Shown one piece after another: positions 37,506 through 45,981 of a stretch of DNA of 64,000 bases. The translations under genes were made by a program, and so were the position numbers. The DNA is taken from positions 25,999-89,998 of the forward strand of contig DAIUAM010000006.1 of the NCBI GenBank assembly GCA_036847185.1, read 5' to 3'. The notes beneath the pieces were generated by a model. The model had not been told where the DNA came from. It worked only from the letters and a program-made list of their open reading frames with translations, and searched no databases. Each line of letters starts with the position of its first letter. Position 1 is the first letter of the stretch. The DNA is from UBA4738 sp002413305. Its GTDB lineage: Bacteria > Actinomycetota > UBA4738.

Positions 37506-38791
37506 GCCCGCCCCTGGCCACCTTCCGCGCGGTCGATGAGTGGGAGACCGTCGCGGTGGCACTGCTGATCGGGGTGGCGGCCATCCTCGCCGCGGCGGAG
37601 ACGTCGATCACCCGGATGAGCCGGATACGCGCCTACCACCTTCGGGAGGATGGGAAGCGAGGCGCGAACGCCATGGTCCGGATCGCCGAGAACCCGGCCC
37701 CGTATCTGAACGTCGTGCTGCTGCTCACCTTGCTCGTCCAGCTGGGAGGCACCACGCTGGCCAGCGTGGTGGCGGTCCGGCAGATGCACCGGGCGGGCGA
37801 GATCGTGGCCACCGTGGCCATGACGATCCTGCTGTTCGTCTTCGCGGAGGTCACCCCGAAGACGTTCACGGTCCTGCACACCGACCGCGTCGGGGTCCGG
37901 CTGGCGCCGCTGATCGTGGCCATGACCCGCGCGGTCGGCCCGCTGGCCCGCGTCCTGATCTCGATGGCGAATGTGATCCTGCCGGGCAAGGGGCTCCCGC
38001 AAGGCCCGTTCGCCACGGAGGAGGACATCCGGGCCATGGCGGAGGTCGCCTCCGAGGAGGAGTCGATCGAGGAGGGCGAGAAGGATCTCATCCATTCGAT
38101 CTTCGAGTTCGGCGACACGCTCACCCGCGAGGTGATGGTCCCACGCCCTGACATGACGGCGGCTCCGGTGACGAGCGACGTGAAGGACGTGCTGGACCTG
38201 ATCCTCCGGCGGGGCTACTCGCGTATCCCCGTGTTCCGGGAGAGCGTGGACGACATCGTCGGGGTGGTCTACGCGAAGGATCTGCTCCGGCATCTCCACG
38301 CCGGCAAGGGGGACGTCGCCCTCGACAAGATCATGCGCGAGCCGTACTTCGTGCCGGAGACGAAGCGGGTCGCCGACCTGCTGCGGGAGATGCAGCAGCG
38401 GGCCGTGCACATCGCGATCGTGCTGGACGAATACGGCAGCGTGGCGGGTCTGGTCACGATCGAGGACCTCCTCGAGGAGCTGGTCGGGGAGATCGCCGAC
38501 GAGTACGACCGCGAGGAGCCGCAGCTCGAACCGGTCGCCGACGGGACGTACCGGGTCAGCGGGCGCATGTCGATCGACGACCTCAACGACCTCCTCGACG
38601 TCGATCTGCCGCACGAAGAGTGGGACACGGTTGCCGGACTGATGTACGGCCTCCTGGGGGCCGTTCCGACGCAGGGCGAGACCGCGTCGTTCGAGAGCCT
38701 CACGTTCACGGCCGAGAAGGTGCAGGGGCGGCGCATCGCGAAGGTGCTGATCACCCGCCGCGAACCACAGGAGGAGGCGGCCGTTGAGTGA
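37502..38791 (+). CDS. CNNM/CorC-type hemolysin-family transporter
   Basis: 429 residues. A CNNM (DUF21) domain with about four membrane segments (AVALLIGVAAILAAAETSITRMS, LNVVLLLTLLVQLGGTTLA), a CBS pair (REVMVPRPDM; MREPYFVPETKRV; EYGSVAGLVTIEDLLEELVGEI) and a CorC_HlyC C-terminal domain. The family exports or balances Mg2+ or Co2+. It follows ybeY by overlap and precedes cdd by overlap, as in many actinobacteria. Confidence 0.9.
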   Translation: MSPPLATFRAVDEWETVAVALLIGVAAILAAAETSITRMSRIRAYHLREDGKRGANAMVRIAENPAPYLNVVLLLTLLVQLGGTTLASVVAVRQMHRAGEIVATVAMTILLFVFAEVTPKTFTVLHTDRVGVRLAPLIVAMTRAVGPLARVLISMANVILPGKGLPQGPFATEEDIRAMAEVASEEESIEEGEKDLIHSIFEFGDTLTREVMVPRPDMTAAPVTSDVKDVLDLILRRGYSRIPVFRESVDDIVGVVYAKDLLRHLHAGKGDVALDKIMREPYFVPETKRVADLLREMQQRAVHIAIVLDEYGSVAGLVTIEDLLEELVGEIADEYDREEPQLEPVADGTYRVSGRMSIDDLNDLLDVDLPHEEWDTVAGLMYGLLGAVPTQGETASFESLTFTAEKVQGRRIAKVLITRREPQEEAAVE

Positions 38792-39206
38792 GGTTCTGTC
38801 CGACCACGAGCTGGACGAGCTGGTCGCGGCCGCCCGGGAGGCCCGGTCGAACGCCTATGCGCCCTACAGCCACTTGGAGGTGGGCGCGGCCCTGGCCACA
38901 GGCGGTGGCCGACGGTTCGCCGGCGCCAACGTCGAGAACGCCTCCTACGGCCTGGCCATCTGCGCCGAACGCGTCGCCGCCGTGAAGGCGGTCACGGCCG
39001 GCGCCCGTGACCTGGTGGCGATCGCCGTCGTCAGCTCCTCCCCGGCGCCCACCCCGCCCTGCGGCGCGTGCCGCCAGTTCCTGTACGAGTTCAACCCCGG
39101 GATAGCCGTGGTGTCCGAGGGTGGGGACGGCGGACGCGAGCGGTGGCGGCTCTCGGAGCTGCTGCCGGACGGCTTCGGCCCGCAGGACCTCGAAGTCCCC
39201 CGATAG
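38784..39206 (+). CDS. cdd: Cytidine deaminase
   Basis: 140 residues. YAPYSHLEVGAAL, NVENASYG, catalytic zinc site ICAERVA and PCGACRQ. Converts (deoxy)cytidine to (deoxy)uridine in pyrimidine salvage. The TTG at 38784 lies inside the end of the corC-like gene (8-base overlap), so translation is coupled. The C-terminus (LSELLPDGFGP) matches the tetrameric type. The gene that usually follows, era, is absent. Confidence 0.92.
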   Translation: MSEVLSDHELDELVAAAREARSNAYAPYSHLEVGAALATGGGRRFAGANVENASYGLAICAERVAAVKAVTAGARDLVAIAVVSSSPAPTPPCGACRQFLYEFNPGIAVVSEGGDGGRERWRLSELLPDGFGPQDLEVPR

Positions 39207-39298
39207 CTGCTCGCGGGGCGGCGTTCCGTGGAGATTTCGTCGCGTGCTTGCTCCGGCTCTTCGGGCGGGGGAGGGGCCGGGGGTACCATTGCCCCCAC

Positions 39299-40066
39299 AT
39301 GCCGCTCTACAAGGAACAGGGCATCGTCCTACGTTCGATCAAGCTCGGTGAGGCCGACAAGATCGTCAGCATCCTCACCCAGGGGTCGGGCAAGATCCGG
39401 GCGGTGGCGAAAGGGATCCGCCGGACGCAGAGCAAGTTCGGCGCCCGGCTGGAGCCATTCACGCACGTCTCGCTGTTGCTGTACCAGGGAAGGAACCTCG
39501 ACACGATCACCCAGGCCGAGATCGTCTCGCCGTTCGTCGCCCTCCGGGGGTCGTTCGATCTGATCGCGGCGGGGGAGACCATGCTCGAAGCGGTCGACAA
39601 GGTGGCCGAGGAGCACGAGAAGAACGTCCGCCTGTTCCTGCTGCTCCTGGCCGGCCTCCGGACCCTCGAGACCCGGCCGAACGACCCGGCCGCGGTGGCC
39701 GAATCGTTCCTGCTGAAGCTCCTTTCACTGTCCGGCTTCCATCCCAGCCTGTCCGCATGCGCGGTGTGCGGAGCGCCTGGGCCGCACACGTGGTTCGCCG
39801 CCGGGCAGGGCGGGGTGGTGTGCGGCGACGACGCCGACTCCGACGCCGGACGCGTCTCGCCCGACGCGGTCCGATGGCTGGACGGGCTCCAGCGGGTGGA
39901 CCTTCCCGGGGCGGGTGACATGACCCCGGCGCTCACCGTCCGCCGCGAGTCGCGCGCCATGCTGTACGGATTCGTCGAGTACCACCTCGACCGCCGGATG
40001 CGAAGCTTCGTGCTGCTGGCCCGGCAGCCGGGCCCCGAGGCGCCGGTCACGGTGGGCACCCCGTGA
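39299..40066 (+). CDS. recO: DNA repair protein RecO
   Basis: 255 residues. OB-fold N-terminus YKEQGIVLRSIKLGEADKIVSILTQ, helical FDLIAAGETMLEAVDKVAEE, and a C-terminal zinc region CAVCGAPG ... VVCGDD that shows three of four ligand positions. RecO loads RecA at gaps with RecR. ATG 39299 with TACCAT 9 bases upstream suggests a leaderless start. The stop overlaps the uppS GTG (GTGA). Confidence 0.93.
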   Translation: MPLYKEQGIVLRSIKLGEADKIVSILTQGSGKIRAVAKGIRRTQSKFGARLEPFTHVSLLLYQGRNLDTITQAEIVSPFVALRGSFDLIAAGETMLEAVDKVAEEHEKNVRLFLLLLAGLRTLETRPNDPAAVAESFLLKLLSLSGFHPSLSACAVCGAPGPHTWFAAGQGGVVCGDDADSDAGRVSPDAVRWLDGLQRVDLPGAGDMTPALTVRRESRAMLYGFVEYHLDRRMRSFVLLARQPGPEAPVTVGTP

Positions 40067-40800
40067 GCTATCTCTCCGATCCGGACCTCGGCCAGCTGCC
40101 CCGGCACGTCGGGATCATCATGGACGGCAACGGCCGATGGGCGAAACAGCGCGGCCTGACCCGCAGCGACGGCCACTCCGCCGGTGAGGAGGCGCTGTTC
40201 GACGTGGTCGACGCCTCCATCGAGATCGGCCTGAAGTGGCTGACCGTGTACGCCTTCTCGACCGAGAACTGGAAGCGCCCGCCGACCGAGATCCGCTACC
40301 TCATGTACTTCAACCGTCGTCTCCTTCGGAACCGCCGCGACGAGTTGAACGGACGCGGCGTCCGCATCCGGTTCACCGGCCGGAACGACTGGCGCGTCCC
40401 TCGCAACGTCGACCGGGACATGACGGACGCTCAGGACCTGACCCGGGCCAACACGGGGTTGACGTTCACCATCGCCTTCAACTACGGCGGCCGGACCGAG
40501 ATCGTCGACGCGGTCCACAAGCTGCTGGACGACCATGACAAGGGCCGGTTGAAGGGCGAGCGCCTCACCCCCGATTCGATCCGTTCGCGCATGTACTACC
40601 CCGACATGCCCGACTTGGACCTGCTGATCCGGACCGGCGGTGAGATGCGCATCTCGAACTTCCTCGTGTGGCAGGCCGCCTACTCGGAGCTCTGGTTCAC
40701 GCCCGTCTACTGGCCGGACTTCAACCGCGAGAACCTGTTCGAAGCCATCCGCGACTACCAGAAGCGCGACCGTCGGTTCGGCGGGCTCGACAACCAGTAA
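40063..40800 (+). CDS. uppS: Isoprenyl (undecaprenyl-type) diphosphate synthase
   Basis: 245 residues of the cis-prenyltransferase family: HVGIIMDGNGRWAKQRGL (first Asp), TVYAFSTENWKRP, FNYGGRTEI, DLLIRTGGEMRISNFLVWQAAYSEL. It builds the lipid carrier for cell-wall synthesis. GTG 40063 overlaps the recO stop. Confidence 0.95.
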   Translation: MSYLSDPDLGQLPRHVGIIMDGNGRWAKQRGLTRSDGHSAGEEALFDVVDASIEIGLKWLTVYAFSTENWKRPPTEIRYLMYFNRRLLRNRRDELNGRGVRIRFTGRNDWRVPRNVDRDMTDAQDLTRANTGLTFTIAFNYGGRTEIVDAVHKLLDDHDKGRLKGERLTPDSIRSRMYYPDMPDLDLLIRTGGEMRISNFLVWQAAYSELWFTPVYWPDFNRENLFEAIRDYQKRDRRFGGLDNQ

Positions 40801-40829
40801 CGGTCTCCGCGGTACCATCCGACCCAGCC

Positions 40830-41291
40830 ATGCCCGTCTATCTCGCCTACGGCGCGAACATGGACCCGCGGCACATGCGCGAGCGTGTTGCGGGTGCCCG
40901 GGAGATCGGCCCGGGTCGCCTGGACGGCTTCCGGCTGGCGTTCAACGTCTACTCGAGCGAATGGGACGGTGGGGCGGCGAACCTCGAGCTGGACGAGCGG
41001 GCCCACGTCTGGGGCGTCCTATGGGAGGTTGAGCATGACGAGACCGGGGGCCTGGACGCGTTCCACGGACACCCGACGTACTTCCGCCGCGAGGACATCG
41101 TGGTCGAGACGAAGGCGGGACCGGTGGTGGCGTGGACCTACCGGGTCGCCCACCTCCAGGGCTACGTACGGCCAACCGATCAGTACCTGAACCGGCTCCG
41201 TTCCGCCATCCGGATCCAGGGGCTCCCGCCGGAAGCGCTGGACATCGTGGACCGCGCAGCCCGGCCGCCGCAGCCCACCATCTCCACCTGA
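40830..41291 (+). CDS. Gamma-glutamylcyclotransferase-fold protein
   Basis: 153 residues. MPVYLAYGANMDPRHM is the typical YGSN-like opening, LDGFRLAFNVYS and WGVLWEVEHDETGGLDAFHGHPTYFRRE match GGCT-like/AIG2 proteins, with the catalytic Glu equivalent probably in the VEHDE segment. The substrate is unknown. TACCAT at 40813 precedes ATG 40830 by 11 bases. Confidence 0.82.
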   Translation: MPVYLAYGANMDPRHMRERVAGAREIGPGRLDGFRLAFNVYSSEWDGGAANLELDERAHVWGVLWEVEHDETGGLDAFHGHPTYFRREDIVVETKAGPVVAWTYRVAHLQGYVRPTDQYLNRLRSAIRIQGLPPEALDIVDRAARPPQPTIST

Positions 41292-41376
41292 TCGCGACGG
41301 CGATCCCCATCCCGGCCGATATCCTGTAGCTCACGCCAGCGGCCGGAGCCACCGGCCGGGAGAGAGGAGTCGGTCC

Positions 41377-42705
41377 ATGTCCGACCTGATGGGTGCCGTC
41401 ACGTCCCTCGCCAAACGGCGGGGGATCGTCTTCCCGTCCAGCGAGATCTACGGGGGTCTTCGTTCGTCGTGGGACTACGGTCCGCTGGGGGTCGAGCTGC
41501 GGCGCAACGTCCGGACCGCCTGGTGGCGGTCCATGGTCCAGCTGCGGGACGACGTGGTCGGGCTGGAGGCCTCGATCATCATGGCAGCCAAGGTGTGGGA
41601 ATCGAGCGGCCACGTGGCTGGCTTCTCCGACCCGCTGGTCGAATGCCTGAGCTGCCACCAGCGGTTCCGCAAGGACCATCTTCCCGATATGGCTCAGTTG
41701 GGCCCGACCTGCCCGAATTGCGGTCAGAACAAATTCACGGACGCTAAGCAATTCAACCTGATGTTCAAGACCCATATGGGGCCGGTCGAAGACGAGGCGG
41801 CCGTTGTGTACCTGAGGCCGGAAACCGCGCAGGGCATGTTCGTCGACTTCAGGACCGTCCAGGGGGCGAACCGGCTGAAGATCCCCTTCGGGATCGCCCA
41901 GATCGGGCGGAGCTTCCGCAATGAGATCACCCCCGGCAACTTCATCTTCCGTACCCGGGAGTTCGAGCAGATGGAGATGGAGTACTTCTGCGAGCCGGGC
42001 ACAGACGACGAGTGGTTCGCGTACTGGAAGGACCAGCGGATGCGATGGTTCCTGGACCTGGGCGTGGGCGAGGCCAAGCTCCGGTTTCGCGACCACGAAC
42101 CGGACGAGCTCGCCCACTACGCGAAGGCCGCCACCGACATCGAGTACGAGTTCCCGTTCGGGTGGAGCGAGCTGGAGGGCATCGCGAACCGGCAGGACTT
42201 CGACCTCAGGCAGCATCAGCAACACAGCGGCGAGGACCTCACCTACTTCGACCAGGAGCACGACCGGCACTACCTGCCATTCGTGATCGAGCCGGCCCTG
42301 GGGGTCGACCGGGCGCTGCTGGTGTTCCTGCTGGACGCGTATACGGAAGAGGAGGCCCCGACCGCCAGCGGGAAGGCCGAGAAGCGGACGGTCCTGAAGC
42401 TGCACAAGGATCTGGCGCCGGTGAAGGTGGCCGTGCTCCCGCTGTCGCGGAACGAGCAGCTCTCGCCGGAGTCGCGGAGGGTCCGCGACCTGCTGCAGCC
42501 GCACTGGATCGTGCAGTTCGACGACGCGGGATCGATCGGGCGGCGGTACCGGCGGCAGGACGAAGTGGGGACGCCGCTGTGCGTGACGATCGACTTCGAC
42601 ACACTGCAGGACCAGGCGGTGACGGTGCGGGACCGGGACACCATGCAGCAGGACCGGGTCCCGATCGCCAAGCTGCTGGACGACCTGAAGGCGAGATTGT
42701 CGTGA
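41377..42705 (+). CDS. glyS: Glycyl-tRNA synthetase, single-chain alpha2 type
   Basis: 442 residues, class II: KRRGIVFPSSEIYGG, YGPLGVELRRNV, motif 2-like QIGRSFRNEITPGNFIFRTREFEQMEMEYF, motif 3 LPFVIEPALGVDRALLVFL and a C-terminal anticodon-binding domain. A short zinc-like insertion (CLSCHQRF...CPNCGQN) is present. ATG 41377 with GAGAGGAG upstream. It is the last gene of the conserved cluster; the stop overlaps the next small gene by 4 bases. Confidence 0.95.
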   Translation: MSDLMGAVTSLAKRRGIVFPSSEIYGGLRSSWDYGPLGVELRRNVRTAWWRSMVQLRDDVVGLEASIIMAAKVWESSGHVAGFSDPLVECLSCHQRFRKDHLPDMAQLGPTCPNCGQNKFTDAKQFNLMFKTHMGPVEDEAAVVYLRPETAQGMFVDFRTVQGANRLKIPFGIAQIGRSFRNEITPGNFIFRTREFEQMEMEYFCEPGTDDEWFAYWKDQRMRWFLDLGVGEAKLRFRDHEPDELAHYAKAATDIEYEFPFGWSELEGIANRQDFDLRQHQQHSGEDLTYFDQEHDRHYLPFVIEPALGVDRALLVFLLDAYTEEEAPTASGKAEKRTVLKLHKDLAPVKVAVLPLSRNEQLSPESRRVRDLLQPHWIVQFDDAGSIGRRYRRQDEVGTPLCVTIDFDTLQDQAVTVRDRDTMQQDRVPIAKLLDDLKARLS

Positions 42706-42911
42706 GCGCCGCGGCGGTGGGAAGAGGAAGGTTCCGGATCCGGCCGGTCGGTGCGTTCTGGTTCGCGTTCCTCCTGCTCCTGGGCGCGGCGGCCTCGGTG
42801 GCGGCGGCCCAGTTCACCGGGAGCCGGCTCGCCCCGTGGATCTCCATGGGCCTGTCGGCGGGGGCCGTCGTCTTCGCGTTGGTGGCGCTCACGGTCCGCG
42901 CCGAACCGTGA
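42702..42911 (+). CDS. Small two-helix membrane protein
   Basis: 69 residues, with hydrophobic segments FWFAFLLLLGAAASVAAA and ISMGLSAGAVVFALVALTV separated by a short polar loop, and a basic N-terminus. No family is recognised. GTG 42702 overlaps the glyS stop, and its stop overlaps the next GTG, so it is translated within the same message. Confidence 0.65.
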   Translation: MSAAAVGRGRFRIRPVGAFWFAFLLLLGAAASVAAAQFTGSRLAPWISMGLSAGAVVFALVALTVRAEP

Positions 42912-44230
42912 CCGTTCTTCGCCGGAGGGCCGTCCTGCTGGTGGCCCTGGCCGTGCTGTTCGCCGGGTGCACGTTCGCGGGCGGGGATGTCCCGTGGCCC
43001 GGCGCCTCGCCGTCGTCCGGCGCCTCGCCCTCGCCGGGGGGGACCGCGAATGGGACCGCACCAAAGGGCACCAGCGAGCTGCCCCCGCTCTGCCATCGGA
43101 CGGTGCCGAAGCGTTCGCCGGAACCGTCCCACCCGGGGACGCTGCCGCCGGTGATCGCCCGGGTCGCGGACCAGGTGGCGAAGGTCCGCGGACTGGCCTG
43201 GGAGCATCCGGTGGTGCCCGAGCCGCTCACCGAGTCGAAGATCCAGAAGCTGCTGAGCGACCAGGCGAGCTCGGAGTTCCCCGAAGGGGAGCTGGCCAGG
43301 AACGGGCGGGCCCTGATCACGATTGGGGTCCTGCCGGCCGGCACGGACCTCCAGAAGGCGCTGATCGACTTCGGGACCAGCCAGATCATCGGCTTCTACG
43401 ATTCGGACACCGGGAGGCTGGTGTTCGTGGGGAGCACCAACCCGACGCCGTTGGAGACGTTCACCCTGGCCCACGAGCTGACCCATGCGCTCGACGACCA
43501 GCACTTCGACCTGTCGCGGCTGGACCGGTTGAACGCCGAATGCCGTGGGGACGTGACCACCGCCTACACGTCGCTCGCCGAGGGGGACGCGGTCGAGAAC
43601 TCGGTCCGGTGGGCCCAAACGTACCTGTCGTCCTCGCAGCTGGTTCAGTTGGAGCAGGAGGCGGCGGGGGCGCCGAACCCTCCGGCCTCCGTCCCAAGGT
43701 TCATCCAGGACGAACAGGAGTTCCCGTATCCGAGCGGGCAGGCGTTCGTCGAGGCGCTGATCGCCCGGGGCGGCCGGGCGGCCGTGAACGCGGCCTTCCG
43801 GGACCCGCCGATCTCGACCGAGCAGGTCCTCCACCCCGGCGCCTACCCGGGCGATCTCCCCGTCGACGTCGAGGTCCCCGACCTCGCCTCGAAGCTCGGG
43901 CCGGAGTGGAGGGACCTGGACCGGGAGGACATGGGTGAGGCCGACATCAGCGCCATGCTCCACGTCCACCTGGACGGAAGTGAGTCGAGCCGTGCCGCTC
44001 AGGGGTGGGGCGGGGGTCAGTACCGGGCGTGGAGCGAGGGGTCCTCGCACACCGCGGTGCTGCTGGAGACGTCGTGGGACTCGCCCGCCGACGCGGGACG
44101 GTTCGCGGACGCCATGCGGCAGTGGCTGGCCGGCCGTTCGACGGCCACCGTGGAGGCGAGCGGCTCCGCCGTCACCGTCCTGTTCGGGTCCGACATCGCG
44201 TCCCTGGCCGCGCTCCAGGCTGCCGGCTGA
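42908..44230 (+). CDS. Lipoprotein with HExxH metalloprotease motif
   Basis: 440 residues. A lipoprotein signal (LLVALAVLFAGC, lipobox LFAG-C) is followed by a Ser/Pro/Gly-rich linker to residue ~55. The central motif TLAHELTHALDDQ near residue 195 is a zinc-binding HExxH with a downstream acidic region (GDAVENS), and ~100 C-terminal residues carry SSHTAVLLETSWDSPADA. The whole resembles a poorly studied extracellular actinobacterial family. Proteolysis is inferred from the motif only. GTG 42908 overlaps the preceding stop as GTGA. Confidence 0.75.
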   Translation: MTVLRRRAVLLVALAVLFAGCTFAGGDVPWPGASPSSGASPSPGGTANGTAPKGTSELPPLCHRTVPKRSPEPSHPGTLPPVIARVADQVAKVRGLAWEHPVVPEPLTESKIQKLLSDQASSEFPEGELARNGRALITIGVLPAGTDLQKALIDFGTSQIIGFYDSDTGRLVFVGSTNPTPLETFTLAHELTHALDDQHFDLSRLDRLNAECRGDVTTAYTSLAEGDAVENSVRWAQTYLSSSQLVQLEQEAAGAPNPPASVPRFIQDEQEFPYPSGQAFVEALIARGGRAAVNAAFRDPPISTEQVLHPGAYPGDLPVDVEVPDLASKLGPEWRDLDREDMGEADISAMLHVHLDGSESSRAAQGWGGGQYRAWSEGSSHTAVLLETSWDSPADAGRFADAMRQWLAGRSTATVEASGSAVTVLFGSDIASLAALQAAG

Positions 44231-44240
44231 ACCGTCCCGG

Positions 44241-45029
44241 TCAGCCCTCCCCCTTGTCGGCGGGGGAGCCCTGCGGGCTGAACACGCCGAGCAGGCGGAG
44301 GATCCCCGGGCCGTGGTTCTCCAGGCAGTGCGGTGTCCCCGGCGGCAGGAAGATGCTCGTGCCCGGGCGGATCGGCACGTGGTGCTCGCCGACGTGGACC
44401 ATGCCGTTCCCTTCCAGGATGTAGATCGCCTCCTCGTAGGTGTGGACGTGCGGCGGCGCCTTGCTCTCCCGGATGTATCCCACGAACTGCGTCACGTTCC
44501 GGCACCCGAACCTGGCGTCGATCAGCACCTTGAAGGACCGGTCGTCGCCCGCGGGCAGCGGCGATTCGTCCTCCTCTCGGACGGTTCGAATCGTCCCGCT
44601 CGGCGTGGACCGGGAGCGCGACCGCAAGCGGAGGTCGGTTCCTCCGGGTGACGGCGAGGGCGGGGGAGAGACCACCGAAACCAGCAGCAGGTCGCCCGGG
44701 CCGGGGTTGGAGACCCGGTATTCGGCACCGGGCGGGACCAGCGCCCCCGTCCCCGGTACCAGGTCGAACCGATCCTTGCCGGCCTCCAGGAACCCGGATC
44801 CCTCCGCGACGTAGAGCACCTCCTCCGCGGCCGGGTGGAGCAACGGAGCCAGCCGGCCGGGTTCGAGGCGAAGCACGCGCTGGCTGAGGTGGCGGCTCCC
44901 AGTGCTTCGGTCGATGGGGATGCGGACCGACCCTTTCGAGCCCGGGATCGGCACGGCCCGGATTGCCTCGTCCCCTACGACCCGCGCGCCGCGGCCGAGC
45001 GAGACGGCACCTCCGCCCTCCGTCTCCAT
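44241..45029 (-). CDS. Double-cupin protein
   Basis: 262 residues. Two cupin barrels are visible. The first has HLSQRVLRLEPGRLAPLLHPAAEEVLYVAEGSGFLE and VPPGAEYRVSNPGPGDL; the second HVHTYEEAIYILEGNGMVHVGEH and FLPPGTPHCLENHG, with the H-x-H...E metal pattern. The C-terminal barrel looks metal-competent; the N-terminal one lacks one His. The substrate is unknown. ATG 45029 chosen; the frame extends to 45512 only as shadow. It is 14 bases downstream of the ygfZ stop and probably co-transcribed. Confidence 0.82.
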   Translation of the reverse strand: METEGGGAVSLGRGARVVGDEAIRAVPIPGSKGSVRIPIDRSTGSRHLSQRVLRLEPGRLAPLLHPAAEEVLYVAEGSGFLEAGKDRFDLVPGTGALVPPGAEYRVSNPGPGDLLLVSVVSPPPSPSPGGTDLRLRSRSRSTPSGTIRTVREEDESPLPAGDDRSFKVLIDARFGCRNVTQFVGYIRESKAPPHVHTYEEAIYILEGNGMVHVGEHHVPIRPGTSIFLPPGTPHCLENHGPGILRLLGVFSPQGSPADKGEG

Positions 45030-45043
45030 GCCGGGGTCGAACC

Positions 45044-45949
45044 CTACTCCGGCCGCCGGCCGGCCCGGTTCCCCGCTTCCGCCCGGGATCGCAGCGCCGT
45101 GCCGACGGCGGTTCGAAGCTCTCGATCCCGCGTGTTCCACGCCACGCTGGCCAGTACCCATCGGCCGTCCGCCCCGCCCACGCTGGTGATCCGGCCCACC
45201 TCCTCGCCGTCGTCCGCCCGAAGCGGGTCGCCGGCGAAAACCGGTCCGTCGGCGTGGAGGTGCCGGAGTGCCCGCCGAGGGTGGCCGAGGTTGCGGACCT
45301 TGGCCATGGCCTCCTGGCCCAGGTAGCACCCCTTGCCGAACGACACGGCCTCCTCCAGTCCGGCTTCCTGCGGGAGGTCCTGCTCGGTGGCGTCCACGCC
45401 GAACCGCGGGATACCGGCGCCCGTTCGCCATGCGCCGAGGTCGCGCGCGTCGGCCTGGACGAACATGTCCGAGAGCGCCTCCAGGATGTGTCCGCGCTCT
45501 TCGGCGGGACACAGGAGGTCGACGCCGGCGCCCACGCAGGACGGTGAGAGGGGGATCCCGCGGCGGGCCTCAGGTACCGAGGTCCGGCCCGGGAAGGCGA
45601 AGAGGCCGAGATCGCCCGTTCGGTCTTCGAGCTCCACGTCCGACGACAGCACGTACCTGGCGAGGAGCACGTCGATCGCCCGCGGCTGCACGGGATCCTG
45701 GAGCAGGAGGATGTCGTTGTCGGCCAGGGCGACGGAGAACTCGGCCCGGATGCCGCCCGTCGGGGAGAGCAGCAGCGCCCGGATGGCTCCTCCGGCGACG
45801 AGGCCGGCGAGATCGGCGGAGACGAGGTCGTTCAGCCAGCCCACCGCGTCGCCGCCCGACACCGAGACCTTCCGCCACGCCGAGAGGTCGACGAACCCCT
45901 TGCCAGCGGCGAGCGCTTCGACACGAGCGGGATCGAACGCTTCGGCCAT
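45044..45949 (-). CDS. ygfZ: Folate-dependent YgfZ/GcvT-like Fe-S cluster factor
   Basis: 301 residues. Diagnostic motif KGCYLGQEAMAKVRNLGHPRR is present, with N-terminal GGDAVGWLNDLVSADLAGL and central GIPRFGVDATEQDLPQEAGLE. YgfZ proteins use tetrahydrofolate to help repair Fe-S clusters. ATG 45949 chosen over the 46285 extension. It lies between the GH15 gene and the cupin gene on the minus strand. Confidence 0.88.
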   Translation of the reverse strand: MAEAFDPARVEALAAGKGFVDLSAWRKVSVSGGDAVGWLNDLVSADLAGLVAGGAIRALLLSPTGGIRAEFSVALADNDILLLQDPVQPRAIDVLLARYVLSSDVELEDRTGDLGLFAFPGRTSVPEARRGIPLSPSCVGAGVDLLCPAEERGHILEALSDMFVQADARDLGAWRTGAGIPRFGVDATEQDLPQEAGLEEAVSFGKGCYLGQEAMAKVRNLGHPRRALRHLHADGPVFAGDPLRADDGEEVGRITSVGGADGRWVLASVAWNTRDRELRTAVGTALRSRAEAGNRAGRRPE

Positions 45950-45981
45950 CGCCCAGCCAGCATAGACGGGGCGCCTCGCGG

